64,000 nucleotides of DNA, from positions 930,001 to 994,000 of the forward strand of contig CAWKKW010000005.1 in the NCBI GenBank assembly GCA_963850345.1, given 5' to 3'. This DNA is from CAWKKW01 sp963850345. Lineage in GTDB: Bacteria > Acidobacteriota > Terriglobia > Terriglobales > Acidobacteriaceae. Below are positions 43,675 through 52,237 of this stretch, piece by piece. Within the stretch, counting starts at the first letter, position 1. Each line of letters starts with the position of its first letter. The notes under the pieces were generated by a model. The model searched no databases. It was not told the DNA's origin and was given only the letters and a program-made list of their open reading frames with translations. A program made the position numbers and the translations under genes.

Positions 43675-44693
43675 GGTGTCTGGCTCTCACTGCTTTGGCC
43701 GGGTCGCCACTCCATCGAAAGCAGGCGACGTATCTCGGGTGTGTCGACGTTCTCGCGAGTAATCAGGGTTGGCTCGAGCAGGATCGATGCGATCATGGAA
43801 CGACCTCGATTGCTTTCATAGATCTCATTCACCGCTCTCTTGCCCATCTCGCGCGTATCTTGAGCAATCACCGAATCCAGGCTGTTCACTTGAAATTCAG
43901 TGCCGCTATCCGAATCGAATGCAATCACCTTCACCCTGCGGCGCTGCGGCACGCCTTCAATGGCAGACATGGCGCCGCGCGCGGAGGTCCACATCAAACC
44001 AACGATCGCATCCGTTTCCGGATTCGCCTTCAAAGTTTCTTCGGCTACCTGCTGTTCGTGAAGGACGTTGAACGACCCAAGCTTCTTCACCACGTGGATG
44101 TCCGGGTAGTTCTGCGCGAGATACACTTCAAAGCTGCGAGCCCGTGTCATGATCCCCGCGACGTCGGGGTTCACTCCAAGTACTGCCACCGACCCTCGGC
44201 CATGTAACAACTCGGCAACTCTCTGGGCCGCGATCCTGCCTCCTGCGACCTCATCGTTGAGAATGTAGGAAAGCTTGCCGCCGGGAGGGATCGGCAGGGG
44301 CGACCCGACGATTACAGTAGGCACTCCATGAGAGACTGCGCGCCGCACCGGAGTGATCAATGCCAGCGCCTGATCGGGAGCCAGCACCAGTCCTTGATCT
44401 CCTCTGCTGATGACTTGCTCGACCAGCGCGATCTGCCCCTCGACATCGTCCTCGCGCGTCGGCGCATTCCAATAGATGTGGACACCTTTATCGACGGCGG
44501 CTGATTCCGCTCCCCCATGTTCGGGCTCCCACAGACCGTTTCCTGACGTCCTTGGAATTACGGCAATGGTCAGTGGAGCACTTGGGTGACAGCCAACAAA
44601 CACCATTCCGGACAGGCCGGCGAATAAGCAGAGCATGAGTATGGAAGCTTCTCGTGTAACTCCGCGAAATGTGTTTGCTCGAGGTTTGAACAT
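43671..44693 (-). CDS. Sugar-binding periplasmic lipoprotein (LacI/ribose-binding fold)
   Basis: A 340-residue protein with a lipoprotein signal (core SILMLCLFAGLSGMVF, lipobox FVGC, Cys35). The mature part is a type I periplasmic binding protein (Peripla_BP_4 pattern): TIAVIPRTSGNGLWEPEHGG, then a DQGLVLAPDQALALITPV stretch, VPTVIVGSPLP, and VKVIAFDSDSG near the hinge. There is no helix-turn-helix and no ABC sugar-transporter gene nearby. It is followed without a gap by a histidine kinase with a carbohydrate-domain-like exterior, so it probably serves as a sensor that presents bound sugar to that kinase. Promoter-like TTGATG-N18-TACACT lies just upstream. Confidence 0.87.
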   Translation of the reverse strand: MFKPRANTFRGVTREASILMLCLFAGLSGMVFVGCHPSAPLTIAVIPRTSGNGLWEPEHGGAESAAVDKGVHIYWNAPTREDDVEGQIALVEQVISRGDQGLVLAPDQALALITPVRRAVSHGVPTVIVGSPLPIPPGGKLSYILNDEVAGGRIAAQRVAELLHGRGSVAVLGVNPDVAGIMTRARSFEVYLAQNYPDIHVVKKLGSFNVLHEQQVAEETLKANPETDAIVGLMWTSARGAMSAIEGVPQRRRVKVIAFDSDSGTEFQVNSLDSVIAQDTREMGKRAVNEIYESNRGRSMIASILLEPTLITRENVDTPEIRRLLSMEWRPGQSSESQTP

Positions 44694-44707
44694 GGGATGC
44701 GGACCTG

Positions 44708-44737
44708 AGTGTACGCTGTCGCTTTCGCGCGCATCAA
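44708..44737 (-). promoter_or_regulatory. Candidate sigma-70 promoter for the sensor operon
   Basis: On the minus strand TTGATG (44737-44732), an 18 bp spacer and TACACT (44713-44708) precede the lipoprotein ATG at 44693 by 14 bp. Confidence 0.45.
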
Positions 44738-44744
44738 GGCGATC

Positions 44745-44780
44745 ACCCCGCCTAGTACAGATGAACTAGGCCAACGGGGT
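44745..44780. promoter_or_regulatory. Bulged inverted repeat between the sensor and receptor genes
   Basis: ACCCCGCCTAGT (44745-44756) pairs with ACTAGG-ccaa-CGGGGT (44765-44780): 12 bp in two blocks with a 4-base bulge and an 8-base loop. It lies directly upstream of the -35 of the sensor operon, so it may be an operator. Confidence 0.35.
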
Positions 44781-44854
44781 AGATGTGGCTCATGCACGTC
44801 CTATGTGGAAGTCATTAGTGTCACTTGCGCTTAGGGAAATATCGATGTAGAGGA

Positions 44855-44868
44855 TGCAAACGATTACA
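44855..44868 (+). promoter_or_regulatory. LacI-family operator consensus before the TonB-dependent receptor
   Basis: TGCAAACGATTACA matches every fixed position of TGNAANCGNTTNCA, the consensus for many LacI-family sugar repressors. It lies 90 bp before the receptor ATG, just downstream of a weak TTGCGC...TAGAGG promoter-like pair (44825-44853), where bound repressor would block initiation. Confidence 0.5.
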
Positions 44869-44957
44869 GGACCGGGAAGTCTGCGCAGCGCGTCACTCTT
44901 TCACGCAAGACGGCTGCCCGTGTTCAAACCCAGAGACCTACTACTTCGGAGGCAAGG

Positions 44958-47900
44958 ATGAGCTACACCGCGCAACGAACTTCGAGATTACTGTTACTGC
45001 TGCTGCTGTTCAGCGCGGCTACTTGCTTCGCGCAATTTTCTGGCGGCGTACAAGGCACCGTCCTGGATACAACTGGCGCCACCGTCTCTAAGGCAAAAGT
45101 CACGCTGACAAACACTGACACCAAAGTCTCACAAGACGCCATCAGCGATGAGTCCGGAGTTTACCGCTTTGTGAGCCTTGCGCCAGGTCCCTACGTGGTA
45201 GCCGCGTCAGCATCAGGATTCGGCACCGCCCAGGTTTCGTTTCCGCTGAGCACCGGCGAGACTCGTAACGTGCCGATCGCGCTCAGCGTTGGGCAGGTTG
45301 CATCCAGTGTCACTGTCACTTCGCAGGCGCCCCTTCTTGACACCTCCGATAGCCGCAACGAACAGACACTGGATAACCAGGCACTCCAGAACCTTCCATT
45401 GGCGGCCCGCAATCCAACGGCGCTGATCGGGCTGACTCCGGGCGTTACCGGCATCGGCACTGGTAACTCGACTAACTTCAATCCGGAAAACTACATCGAT
45501 GCGAGTGCCAACGGACGAGGGCAGAACGGCAACCAGTACATCGTAGACGGTCTCGATGTAACCAGCAGTATCCGGCCGGGCGTACTGAACCTGACTCCCA
45601 ACGTGGACGCTGTCGCGGAAGTAAGTGTGCAGACGAACACGTACACGGTGGACTATGGTCGCGCCAGTTCCATTCAGACGGTGATGACTACGAAGTCTGG
45701 CACAGATACGTATCACGGATTTGCCAGCGAATACTACAACTACCAGGGCTTGAACGCGCGCGGCGAGTTCGGCATTCCCAAGCCCAACAAGGTGAATCCG
45801 TACCACGTGAATAACATGTCGTTTGGAGCGGGCGGACCGGTAATCCCCAACCATAAGTTCTTCTTTTTCGCGTCTTATGAGCCTTACCTCTCACTCGCTT
45901 CCAATGGCGGCTCTGTTCAAACGTATGAAGATCCAGCTTTTCTCGCCTTTGCTCAGCAGGCGCAGCCGAATTCACCTGAAGTCCTACTGATGGCGAAATA
46001 CAAGCCTAGCGGAGCGACAACCACGGGTGTCTCAGCCACTGCCCAGGACGTCTTTGGAGCTCAGAATCTGGCCGCGAATACGGGCTGCGCTACTCCCAGC
46101 ACCGACAACATTCCTTGCAGCACTCCGGTCTTCGATCACGGCAACTTCAACTCATCCAGCTTCAACAATGCCAAGCAGTGGAACGTCCGTATCGACAAGT
46201 ATTTCGATAAGGACAGGGTCTACGGCAACTTCATTCGCAACACCATCAGTTCCGGCAGTCCCGCGATCCGCCCGGCCTTCGCCACAACCAATGCCGATTA
46301 CGGCGCTTCCATCCAGATCAACGAGACCCACACTTTCTCGGCCAACATGCTCAATGAAGCGACCTTCGGTTACAACCGGATCGAGGGATTCAACAATAAG
46401 ACCGGAACCTTCACCGTTCCCATCGTTAGTGTGGGCCAACTCGGCGTAGGCTTCGGAGACGGATTTGCGCAGGGAGACTTCATCCAGCACAGTTATCACT
46501 GGCGTGACGTGCTTAGCTACATTCACGGTGGCCATAGCTTCAAGGTCGGATACGAAGGCTGGCACGGCGATGACCTGGCGCTCTTCGCTGGCGCTTATGG
46601 CATTCCCAATCTGAGCTACAACAACATGATCGATCTGATCAACGACAAGCCGTATAGCGAAAGCGGTTTGTCTTATAACATCGTGACCGGCAAACCGCAG
46701 CCGGGACAGTATCAGTTCGCCATGACCACCTCCGGCGCATTTGCGGAAGACACCTGGAAGGCCACTCGTAACCTGACCGTAAATTACGGCATTCGCTATG
46801 ACAATTTCGGGAACGCTTACCCGACGGGCGGCACTGAGCTCGCCAACTTCCATCGGGCTGCGGCTTCCAACCTGCAGGATCAGATTGCCAACGGATTCAT
46901 GAAGCCACAGAGCCGTGTCTATAACAACTCTTTGAACTGGATCTTTAGCCCTCGAGCCGGATTCGCCTGGGATCCGCAAGCCAACGGTAAATGGGTCGTT
47001 CGTGGCGGCATCGGGCTGTACCACGACTTCGTGACGCTGGGAAATAGCGAGAACGGATTGAAGGGCAACCCTCCCGGATTCGTAGTGCCGACCTTCAAAA
47101 ACGACGGTTCTACCGCGCCTCCAATCTTTGGATACGGCACGCAAAACAAGTATCCGTATGGATTCCAATACCCTGCATTTGTAGGCACACCTCTCGATGC
47201 GAAGGGCGGTGTAGTCGGCTCAAATATCAGCGTCGGCGGTGTAGACGTGAATATGAGTTCTCCGCGCACTCTCAACTGGTCCGCGGCTGTCGAACGCCAG
47301 ATCACGCAAACGATGGTGGCTAGCCTCGAATACATCGGCTCACACTCCGGCAACCTGGTCATCGGCGGCGGCAACACCGGCGCTACCTCCTACGGCGTGG
47401 ACGTAAATACTTATGCAGGCGATCTGATCCAGCACATTCAATGCACAGAGAATTCCACCACGAACTCCTGCACTGGTGTGCAAACTCGGTTGAATACAAG
47501 CTTCGGATCCATAACGTATGCGACGAACGGCGCGCGTGCGAACTACCGCGCATTCGTGGCGGCGCTGCAAGGCCGATTTGCAAAGCGAGGCTTCATCACA
47601 ACCTCCTATATGCGCTCGCTCTCTGAGGATGATTGGCAGGCGTACCCCGGTGTGTATCCTTACGATCGTTTCTATGGCCCCTCACCATGGAACGCTCCTA
47701 ACCGTTTCTCGCTTGGTTGGAGTTACGAGTTACCGGGCGCTGAGAATGGGCGCGGTCTGCTCGGACGTGCCTCGACCGGCTGGGTGGTCTCCGGCACCAC
47801 CATTCTTCAATCGGGCACGCCGTTCACCGTTTACAGCGGAGCGTCTTTCCACGCGCAGCTGATCGACCCCACTCTACCTGCGACGCCGTCAAATCTGCAA

Positions 47901-48326
47901 TTTGCACCCGACAGCGGAGACTTCAATGCGGATGGCGATAACTTCGATTACCCGAATGTTTCCAGTTACCACCAGTCTCATGACCGGAAGTCCTACAAGA
48001 GTGGCAACGGAATCTTCCCGCATTGCGCCGGCGGTAACCTGAGTAACTGCGGTCCATTCTCTCTACCGGCCATCGGGCAGGAGGGCAATGAACGAACCAA
48101 CCAATTCCAAAATCCGGGGTTCGCGCAGAGCGATCTCTCGCTGAAGAAAGTTACAAACATAACCGAACGCTTAAACCTGGAATTGAGAATGGATGCGATC
48201 AACGCGTTCAACCGCCCGAATCTAACTGAAGTCGATTCGAACGCACAGGATGGCACCAACTTCGGAACCACTGGGTCTACTCGGACTCCAAGAAATATAA
48301 TCCTTGGCGCCCGGCTTACTTTCTGA
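44958..48326 (+). CDS. TonB-dependent receptor, Oar-like, with carboxypeptidase-regulatory-like domain
   Basis: A 1122-residue outer-membrane protein. A signal peptide (residues 1-25, LLLLLLLFSAATCFA) is followed by a carboxypeptidase-regulatory-like beta domain (about 30-115; GGVQGTVLDTTGATVSKAKV), a plug (about 125-235; LPLAARNPTALIGLTPGVTG and NGNQYIVDGLDVTSS), and a long barrel that ends in Phe (IILGARLTF). This is the large Oar-like receptor type that is abundant in Acidobacteria and is linked with uptake of plant polymers and oligosaccharides. GGAGG precedes the start. It is divergent from a sugar-sensing kinase operon and followed by a secreted glycosidase-like gene, so its substrate is probably an oligosaccharide. 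A 12 bp stem hairpin ends the gene. Confidence 0.92.
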   Translation: MSYTAQRTSRLLLLLLLFSAATCFAQFSGGVQGTVLDTTGATVSKAKVTLTNTDTKVSQDAISDESGVYRFVSLAPGPYVVAASASGFGTAQVSFPLSTGETRNVPIALSVGQVASSVTVTSQAPLLDTSDSRNEQTLDNQALQNLPLAARNPTALIGLTPGVTGIGTGNSTNFNPENYIDASANGRGQNGNQYIVDGLDVTSSIRPGVLNLTPNVDAVAEVSVQTNTYTVDYGRASSIQTVMTTKSGTDTYHGFASEYYNYQGLNARGEFGIPKPNKVNPYHVNNMSFGAGGPVIPNHKFFFFASYEPYLSLASNGGSVQTYEDPAFLAFAQQAQPNSPEVLLMAKYKPSGATTTGVSATAQDVFGAQNLAANTGCATPSTDNIPCSTPVFDHGNFNSSSFNNAKQWNVRIDKYFDKDRVYGNFIRNTISSGSPAIRPAFATTNADYGASIQINETHTFSANMLNEATFGYNRIEGFNNKTGTFTVPIVSVGQLGVGFGDGFAQGDFIQHSYHWRDVLSYIHGGHSFKVGYEGWHGDDLALFAGAYGIPNLSYNNMIDLINDKPYSESGLSYNIVTGKPQPGQYQFAMTTSGAFAEDTWKATRNLTVNYGIRYDNFGNAYPTGGTELANFHRAAASNLQDQIANGFMKPQSRVYNNSLNWIFSPRAGFAWDPQANGKWVVRGGIGLYHDFVTLGNSENGLKGNPPGFVVPTFKNDGSTAPPIFGYGTQNKYPYGFQYPAFVGTPLDAKGGVVGSNISVGGVDVNMSSPRTLNWSAAVERQITQTMVASLEYIGSHSGNLVIGGGNTGATSYGVDVNTYAGDLIQHIQCTENSTTNSCTGVQTRLNTSFGSITYATNGARANYRAFVAALQGRFAKRGFITTSYMRSLSEDDWQAYPGVYPYDRFYGPSPWNAPNRFSLGWSYELPGAENGRGLLGRASTGWVVSGTTILQSGTPFTVYSGASFHAQLIDPTLPATPSNLQFAPDSGDFNADGDNFDYPNVSSYHQSHDRKSYKSGNGIFPHCAGGNLSNCGPFSLPAIGQEGNERTNQFQNPGFAQSDLSLKKVTNITERLNLELRMDAINAFNRPNLTEVDSNAQDGTNFGTTGSTRTPRNIILGARLTF

Positions 48327-48338
48327 TCCGAAGATATC

Positions 48339-48373
48339 GGGGCAACACCTATCTACGATCGAGGTGTTGCCCC
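48339..48373 (+). terminator. Strong hairpin after the TonB-dependent receptor
   Basis: A 12 bp perfect stem (GGGGCAACACCT at 48339-48350 with AGGTGTTGCCCC at 48362-48373) and an 11-base loop, 12 bp after the stop. No T tract follows, so it may attenuate or protect the mRNA rather than fully stop transcription before the glycosidase gene. Confidence 0.6.
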
Positions 48374-48477
48374 GCCCGCCTCTTGAGCTCTAGTTCAGTC
48401 CACCCGGCTGCCTGAGCGCGCGCTTTCCACTGCTCTTGTACTGTCCCGTGTAGCTCTCCCATCGAGATGAGGATGTC

Positions 48478-51381
48478 ATGCAGCGAAGAACACTTCGTCT
48501 ACTGCCAATAGTTTGTCTCTTCTTTTCACTTGCGGCCACGGCGGAGCAATTGGAACTTCGGAATTCCACAACTGTCGCGAGCTTCGGGCCGGAGGGCCTG
48601 CTTTCCCTCAAGGATAACGAGACGAAATCTGACCTTAGGTTGAGCAAAGACGCTTGGCTGGTAGAGGTGGACGGAATTGTGCTGAGGAGCTCGGGTGCCA
48701 AGCCGACAGTCAGGCAGACGAGCGCGGAAGAGATAACCTATTCCTACGATTTGTCAGGCTATAGAGTTAGCGTGGCATACCGCCTAAGTAGTAAGTGGCA
48801 CTTCGTTAGTAAGCAGCTCAAAATACTGAGCGCACCCAGATTCCCCATCAAGGTAGGCCGTGTGGTTCCGTTGGATTTGGAACTCCAGAACGATGTTCGT
48901 TCTGTCTACATTCCCTCCAGCTATTTCCCTCAGCTTGGCCAATCGATCGAGAAGAGCAGGCAGGTTCTTCCACCGAAGGATTTCGGCGCCTTCCTGCGGC
49001 TAGCCAATGAGACCGGTGCGATGCTGGTGGTTGAAAACCCATTTCTGCAGGTGACACACCAAGGGAACTCTGCGAGCGTTGAATACTCTCCCAACATGGA
49101 ATGGGAAGAGGCATGGGGGCCTTTCACCGCGGACACCGCTGTCTTTGGCTCTTATCGCTTGACCGGTCAGCGGATGCCGCGCGAGATGACGATGGAGTGG
49201 CACCTCACTCCTGACGGCGCTACTGACGATGGTATGGACCGCGGGGAGATCGAGGCCTTCCGTGATTGCGTGCGCGCCTTTCTCGTGAATCCCGCGCCTT
49301 CGCCGATCAGTGTGGAGGTGGGCTGGACGCTTAACGATTACCAAATCGACGTGGGTACGCCGGAGGGAAAGGCCGAGTACAAGCGCATCATCGACTCGAC
49401 TTCTGCTCTGGGAGTTCGCACGCTACTCTATGCTCCCGGCAATTCCACCCTTGCAGAACGAACCCAGAGCGCAGACACCTGGAGTTGGGAGTACGTGCTT
49501 TGGCTGAACATGGGTCAGAAGATTCGCAAGGGTGAATGGGACCCTGCCAAAGATCCCCTGCCGAACGATGTAACCGAAATGGTGACATATGCGAAGTCGA
49601 AAAATGTGGGCCTTCTTGCGTATGTGTATCCGTCGGTTCCCTATTCCAAGAATCCCGCGTGGATGGTGAAAAAGCAAGGAGAGGAAGACAGATTCTCCTA
49701 CGCAACTCTGGGCTCGCGCGAGTTCCAGGATTACCTCCTCCATAACCTGCTCGCGTTTCAGCGACGCACTGGCATCGCCGGCTACTCGTTCGATTACACC
49801 TGGTTGAATCTGCCCGGCAGCAGCAGTTATGCGCAGTGGTTCGGCTGGCGACGTGTCATGGAGGAGTTACGCCGTAACTCTCCCTCCATCGTGATCGATG
49901 GGCGCCAGTCCTACCAGGAATACGGGCCGTGGAGCTGGCTGGCGGGCAGTTATCCTCACCCCACGGGGAACGACGAGCAGCCCGAGAGCTTCAAGCCCTA
50001 CCCTGATTTGCACTTCGATCGTGTCTCGGGCGACCGCGCGCGATTCGTAAACTTCTGGTATCGCAACTATCAGTTCGCGCCCGCTGAACTCATTCCCGGC
50101 TATGCCACACACCAGACGGAGCGCTCCATCAACATTCCGCCAGAGAGCGCAACGGGCGGTCACCCTCAGCAAGAGGAGACGGTTTACACCCGCTACTTAC
50201 CTCGGGATTGGGACTATCTCGGCTATCGTTATTCGTTTCTATCTTCGATTGCCACTGGGGGTTGGAACAATGTTGTCGATATGATCCCCGCGCGAGATTC
50301 AGCGGAGTGGCAGCACTTTTCCGCATCGGACAAAGCATGGATCCGCAACTGGCTTGACTGGACAACGGCACACAAAGAGTATCTGCGGAACACACGTACG
50401 ATCCTGGATCAGCCTGCAATGGGTCACGTGGACGGCACCTCGGCCATCGTCGACGATCACGGCTTTCTATTCCTCTTCAATCCGAATTACAAGCAACTGC
50501 CAGCAAGCTTTGTCTTAGACGAGTCGATCGGGCTGGTGCGCGGCGTTAGGTATCTGCTGAAAGAGATAGTTCCAAACGGAGGAAAAGTGATTGGAAAGCC
50601 CGGCGCAGGCGTCTGGAGTAGGGGAGATACGGTTCGGCTGACCTTGGACGGCACGAGCGCGACAGTGCTGGAACTGACTCCGGTTGGCGTTTCGTCGACG
50701 CCCATGGTGTTCAACGCTGTACAGAACGCGGGACCTGACTCAGCGCGCCTGCACATTGCTGGAACTGGCGGCCATGTGACGCTGCGAAATGTAGCAGGAG
50801 AGCCCGGTACTTCGACTGAGATCGGAGTGCTCCTGCCTTTGGATGAAAAGATCAAGAGCATAACCGTAAACGGCCATATTGTGAAGTTCGCTCAGACCGG
50901 TCGATACGCGAGCGCTCACGTGAGCTTCGCTGGCACGCGATTCGGTCATGCGGAGCAAGTGGTGGTCAGTCCGACGACCGGAGGGGACGTGGCAGGATCC
51001 TTTACCGTTCCTCGCCGCATCCTCGACCAGTTAGCACAACGCAAGCGCGCGTGGCCGATTCCGTGGACCAAGCAGGACTACGAAACAACATGGCTGGCTC
51101 CGGAGAGATTGCTCCTCTTTTTCCAGTTTGCAGACGGACAGGACACCATTCCTCTGTCAGCGTCTCTTGATGGCCAACCGCTGCCGCTGAAGGCAGCGTA
51201 TAGCTCCACTCGCGTCCATCCACCGTCGTTCGTGGGATTCTATGCGGACCTTTCCTCGATCTCGCCGGACAAACAACACTCGCTTTCGTTGAAAGTTCCA
51301 GCACCGTATCTGGAGAGGTTGCAAGGAGTCTTCTTCGATAACGTCCAACCGGAACTTACTGAGAGAATCAGCCAGGACTGA
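48478..51381 (+). CDS. Large secreted glycosidase-like protein (clan GH-D-like barrel)
   Basis: A 967-residue exported protein; signal peptide about residues 1-22. The N-terminal 250 residues form a beta-sandwich like that of GH36-type alpha-galactosidases (LELRNSTTVASFGPEGLLSL). A TIM-barrel-like middle (about 270-640) has strands ending in acidic residues: Asp439 in GIAGYSFDYTWLN and Asp474 in SIVIDGRQSYQEYG, at positions that could be nucleophile and acid/base. YVYPSVPYSKNPAWM before the first Asp resembles substrate-pocket loops of this clan. The C-terminal 300 residues are beta-sandwich. I cannot place it in a named GH family with confidence. GAGG precedes the start. It follows the receptor in the same direction, so the pair probably acts on one carbohydrate. 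Confidence 0.7.
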   Translation: MQRRTLRLLPIVCLFFSLAATAEQLELRNSTTVASFGPEGLLSLKDNETKSDLRLSKDAWLVEVDGIVLRSSGAKPTVRQTSAEEITYSYDLSGYRVSVAYRLSSKWHFVSKQLKILSAPRFPIKVGRVVPLDLELQNDVRSVYIPSSYFPQLGQSIEKSRQVLPPKDFGAFLRLANETGAMLVVENPFLQVTHQGNSASVEYSPNMEWEEAWGPFTADTAVFGSYRLTGQRMPREMTMEWHLTPDGATDDGMDRGEIEAFRDCVRAFLVNPAPSPISVEVGWTLNDYQIDVGTPEGKAEYKRIIDSTSALGVRTLLYAPGNSTLAERTQSADTWSWEYVLWLNMGQKIRKGEWDPAKDPLPNDVTEMVTYAKSKNVGLLAYVYPSVPYSKNPAWMVKKQGEEDRFSYATLGSREFQDYLLHNLLAFQRRTGIAGYSFDYTWLNLPGSSSYAQWFGWRRVMEELRRNSPSIVIDGRQSYQEYGPWSWLAGSYPHPTGNDEQPESFKPYPDLHFDRVSGDRARFVNFWYRNYQFAPAELIPGYATHQTERSINIPPESATGGHPQQEETVYTRYLPRDWDYLGYRYSFLSSIATGGWNNVVDMIPARDSAEWQHFSASDKAWIRNWLDWTTAHKEYLRNTRTILDQPAMGHVDGTSAIVDDHGFLFLFNPNYKQLPASFVLDESIGLVRGVRYLLKEIVPNGGKVIGKPGAGVWSRGDTVRLTLDGTSATVLELTPVGVSSTPMVFNAVQNAGPDSARLHIAGTGGHVTLRNVAGEPGTSTEIGVLLPLDEKIKSITVNGHIVKFAQTGRYASAHVSFAGTRFGHAEQVVVSPTTGGDVAGSFTVPRRILDQLAQRKRAWPIPWTKQDYETTWLAPERLLLFFQFADGQDTIPLSASLDGQPLPLKAAYSSTRVHPPSFVGFYADLSSISPDKQHSLSLKVPAPYLERLQGVFFDNVQPELTERISQD

Positions 51382-51480
51382 GTCTCTTCAGCGGGCGCTC
51401 GCGGAGTTTTTTGATTCATACAAGCTGCCTGGCGGGTCCCGGCGGTGCGCGCAAGCTCGACCGCAGTGGGAGCGCGCCCT

Positions 51481-51517
51481 GAGGTATGGCGCCCGTTGTT
51501 GATGAACGCCGTACCTC
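51481..51517. other. Unassigned hairpin between the glycosidase and YjbQ genes
   Basis: GAGGTATGGCG (51481-51491) and CGCCGTACCTC (51507-51517) pair over 11 positions with one G-U pair and a 15-base loop. No T tract follows on either strand. Confidence 0.4.
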
Positions 51518-51593
51518 CCGCTCTCCACAGGCGCCGTCATAAACTCTACTGAGTAAAGTTGATCCCCCATCTAATCTCAGCAGGAGTTTAGCC

Positions 51594-52010
51594 ATGAAAA
51601 GTTTTACCGAGTATCTCGTATTCGAAACCAGGCAGCGGCGCGAGATGGTGCACATCACCGACAAGGTTGAGCAGGTCGTTCGTCGCAGTGGGGTTCGCGA
51701 TGGATTGTGCTTTGTCTCCCCGATGCATATCACAGCAGCAATCTATGTCAACGACCTGGAGAGCGGGCTCATTGAAGACATCGGAAAGTGGTTGGAAGAG
51801 CTTGCCCCGGCACGGCCCGGCTACAAACATCATCAGACTGGGGAGGACAATGCTGACGCGCACTTGAAGGCGTTACTGCTGCACCATGAAACTACGCTGC
51901 CGGTCACCGACGGCAAGCTCGATCTGGGAACATGGCAGAGGGTGTTCTATGCCGAGTTCGATGGGCAGCGTCGCAAGCGTGTGATTGTGAAGGTGCTTGG
52001 AGTGGATTAG
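51594..52010 (+). CDS. yjbQ: YjbQ family protein (UPF0047)
   Basis: A 138-residue cytosolic protein with the compact YjbQ beta fold. Conserved pieces are present: ITDKVEQVVRRSGVRDGLC, then the HITAAIYVND strand, GYKHHQTGEDNADAHLKALL with the His/Asp cluster, and the final LGTWQRVFYAEFDG. YjbQ of E. coli has weak thiamine-phosphate synthase activity, and the family is often called secondary thiamine-phosphate synthase, although its main role is uncertain. CAGGAG lies at good distance before the ATG. It is monocistronic. Confidence 0.9.
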   Translation: MKSFTEYLVFETRQRREMVHITDKVEQVVRRSGVRDGLCFVSPMHITAAIYVNDLESGLIEDIGKWLEELAPARPGYKHHQTGEDNADAHLKALLLHHETTLPVTDGKLDLGTWQRVFYAEFDGQRRKRVIVKVLGVD

Positions 52011-52100
52011 TCAATGGTTGTTAGCCGCTGCAGTGGACAATACAAGGGAGTACATTGCCCCATTCTTGAGCAGTTAAAACGCCTCAAGGTACGAGAAGTG

Positions 52101-52118
52101 TTCCATAGCTCAATGGAA
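52101..52118. promoter_or_regulatory. Perfect inverted repeat in the YjbQ-membrane protein gap
   Basis: TTCCAT and ATGGAA separated by AGCTCA, 18 bp. It lies about 120 bp before the TTG start at 52238. The rest of the 227 bp gap shows no gene and no clear promoter. Confidence 0.3.
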
Positions 52119-52237
52119 AAGATGTTTGTCCCCAGTATTAGGGCATGGTAATGTCTTGCTTGTAATTCTAGCCTGAGCGCACTGCACCGTTGGGCTGACG
52201 GCAGACTTCCCCCAACTATCTCTCGAGGAGAACGACA

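Noticed and set aside
46152..47168. A 338-codon open frame on the minus strand within the TonB-dependent receptor
   Set aside because: It is antisense to a clearly coding barrel region, with no start signal and no domain.
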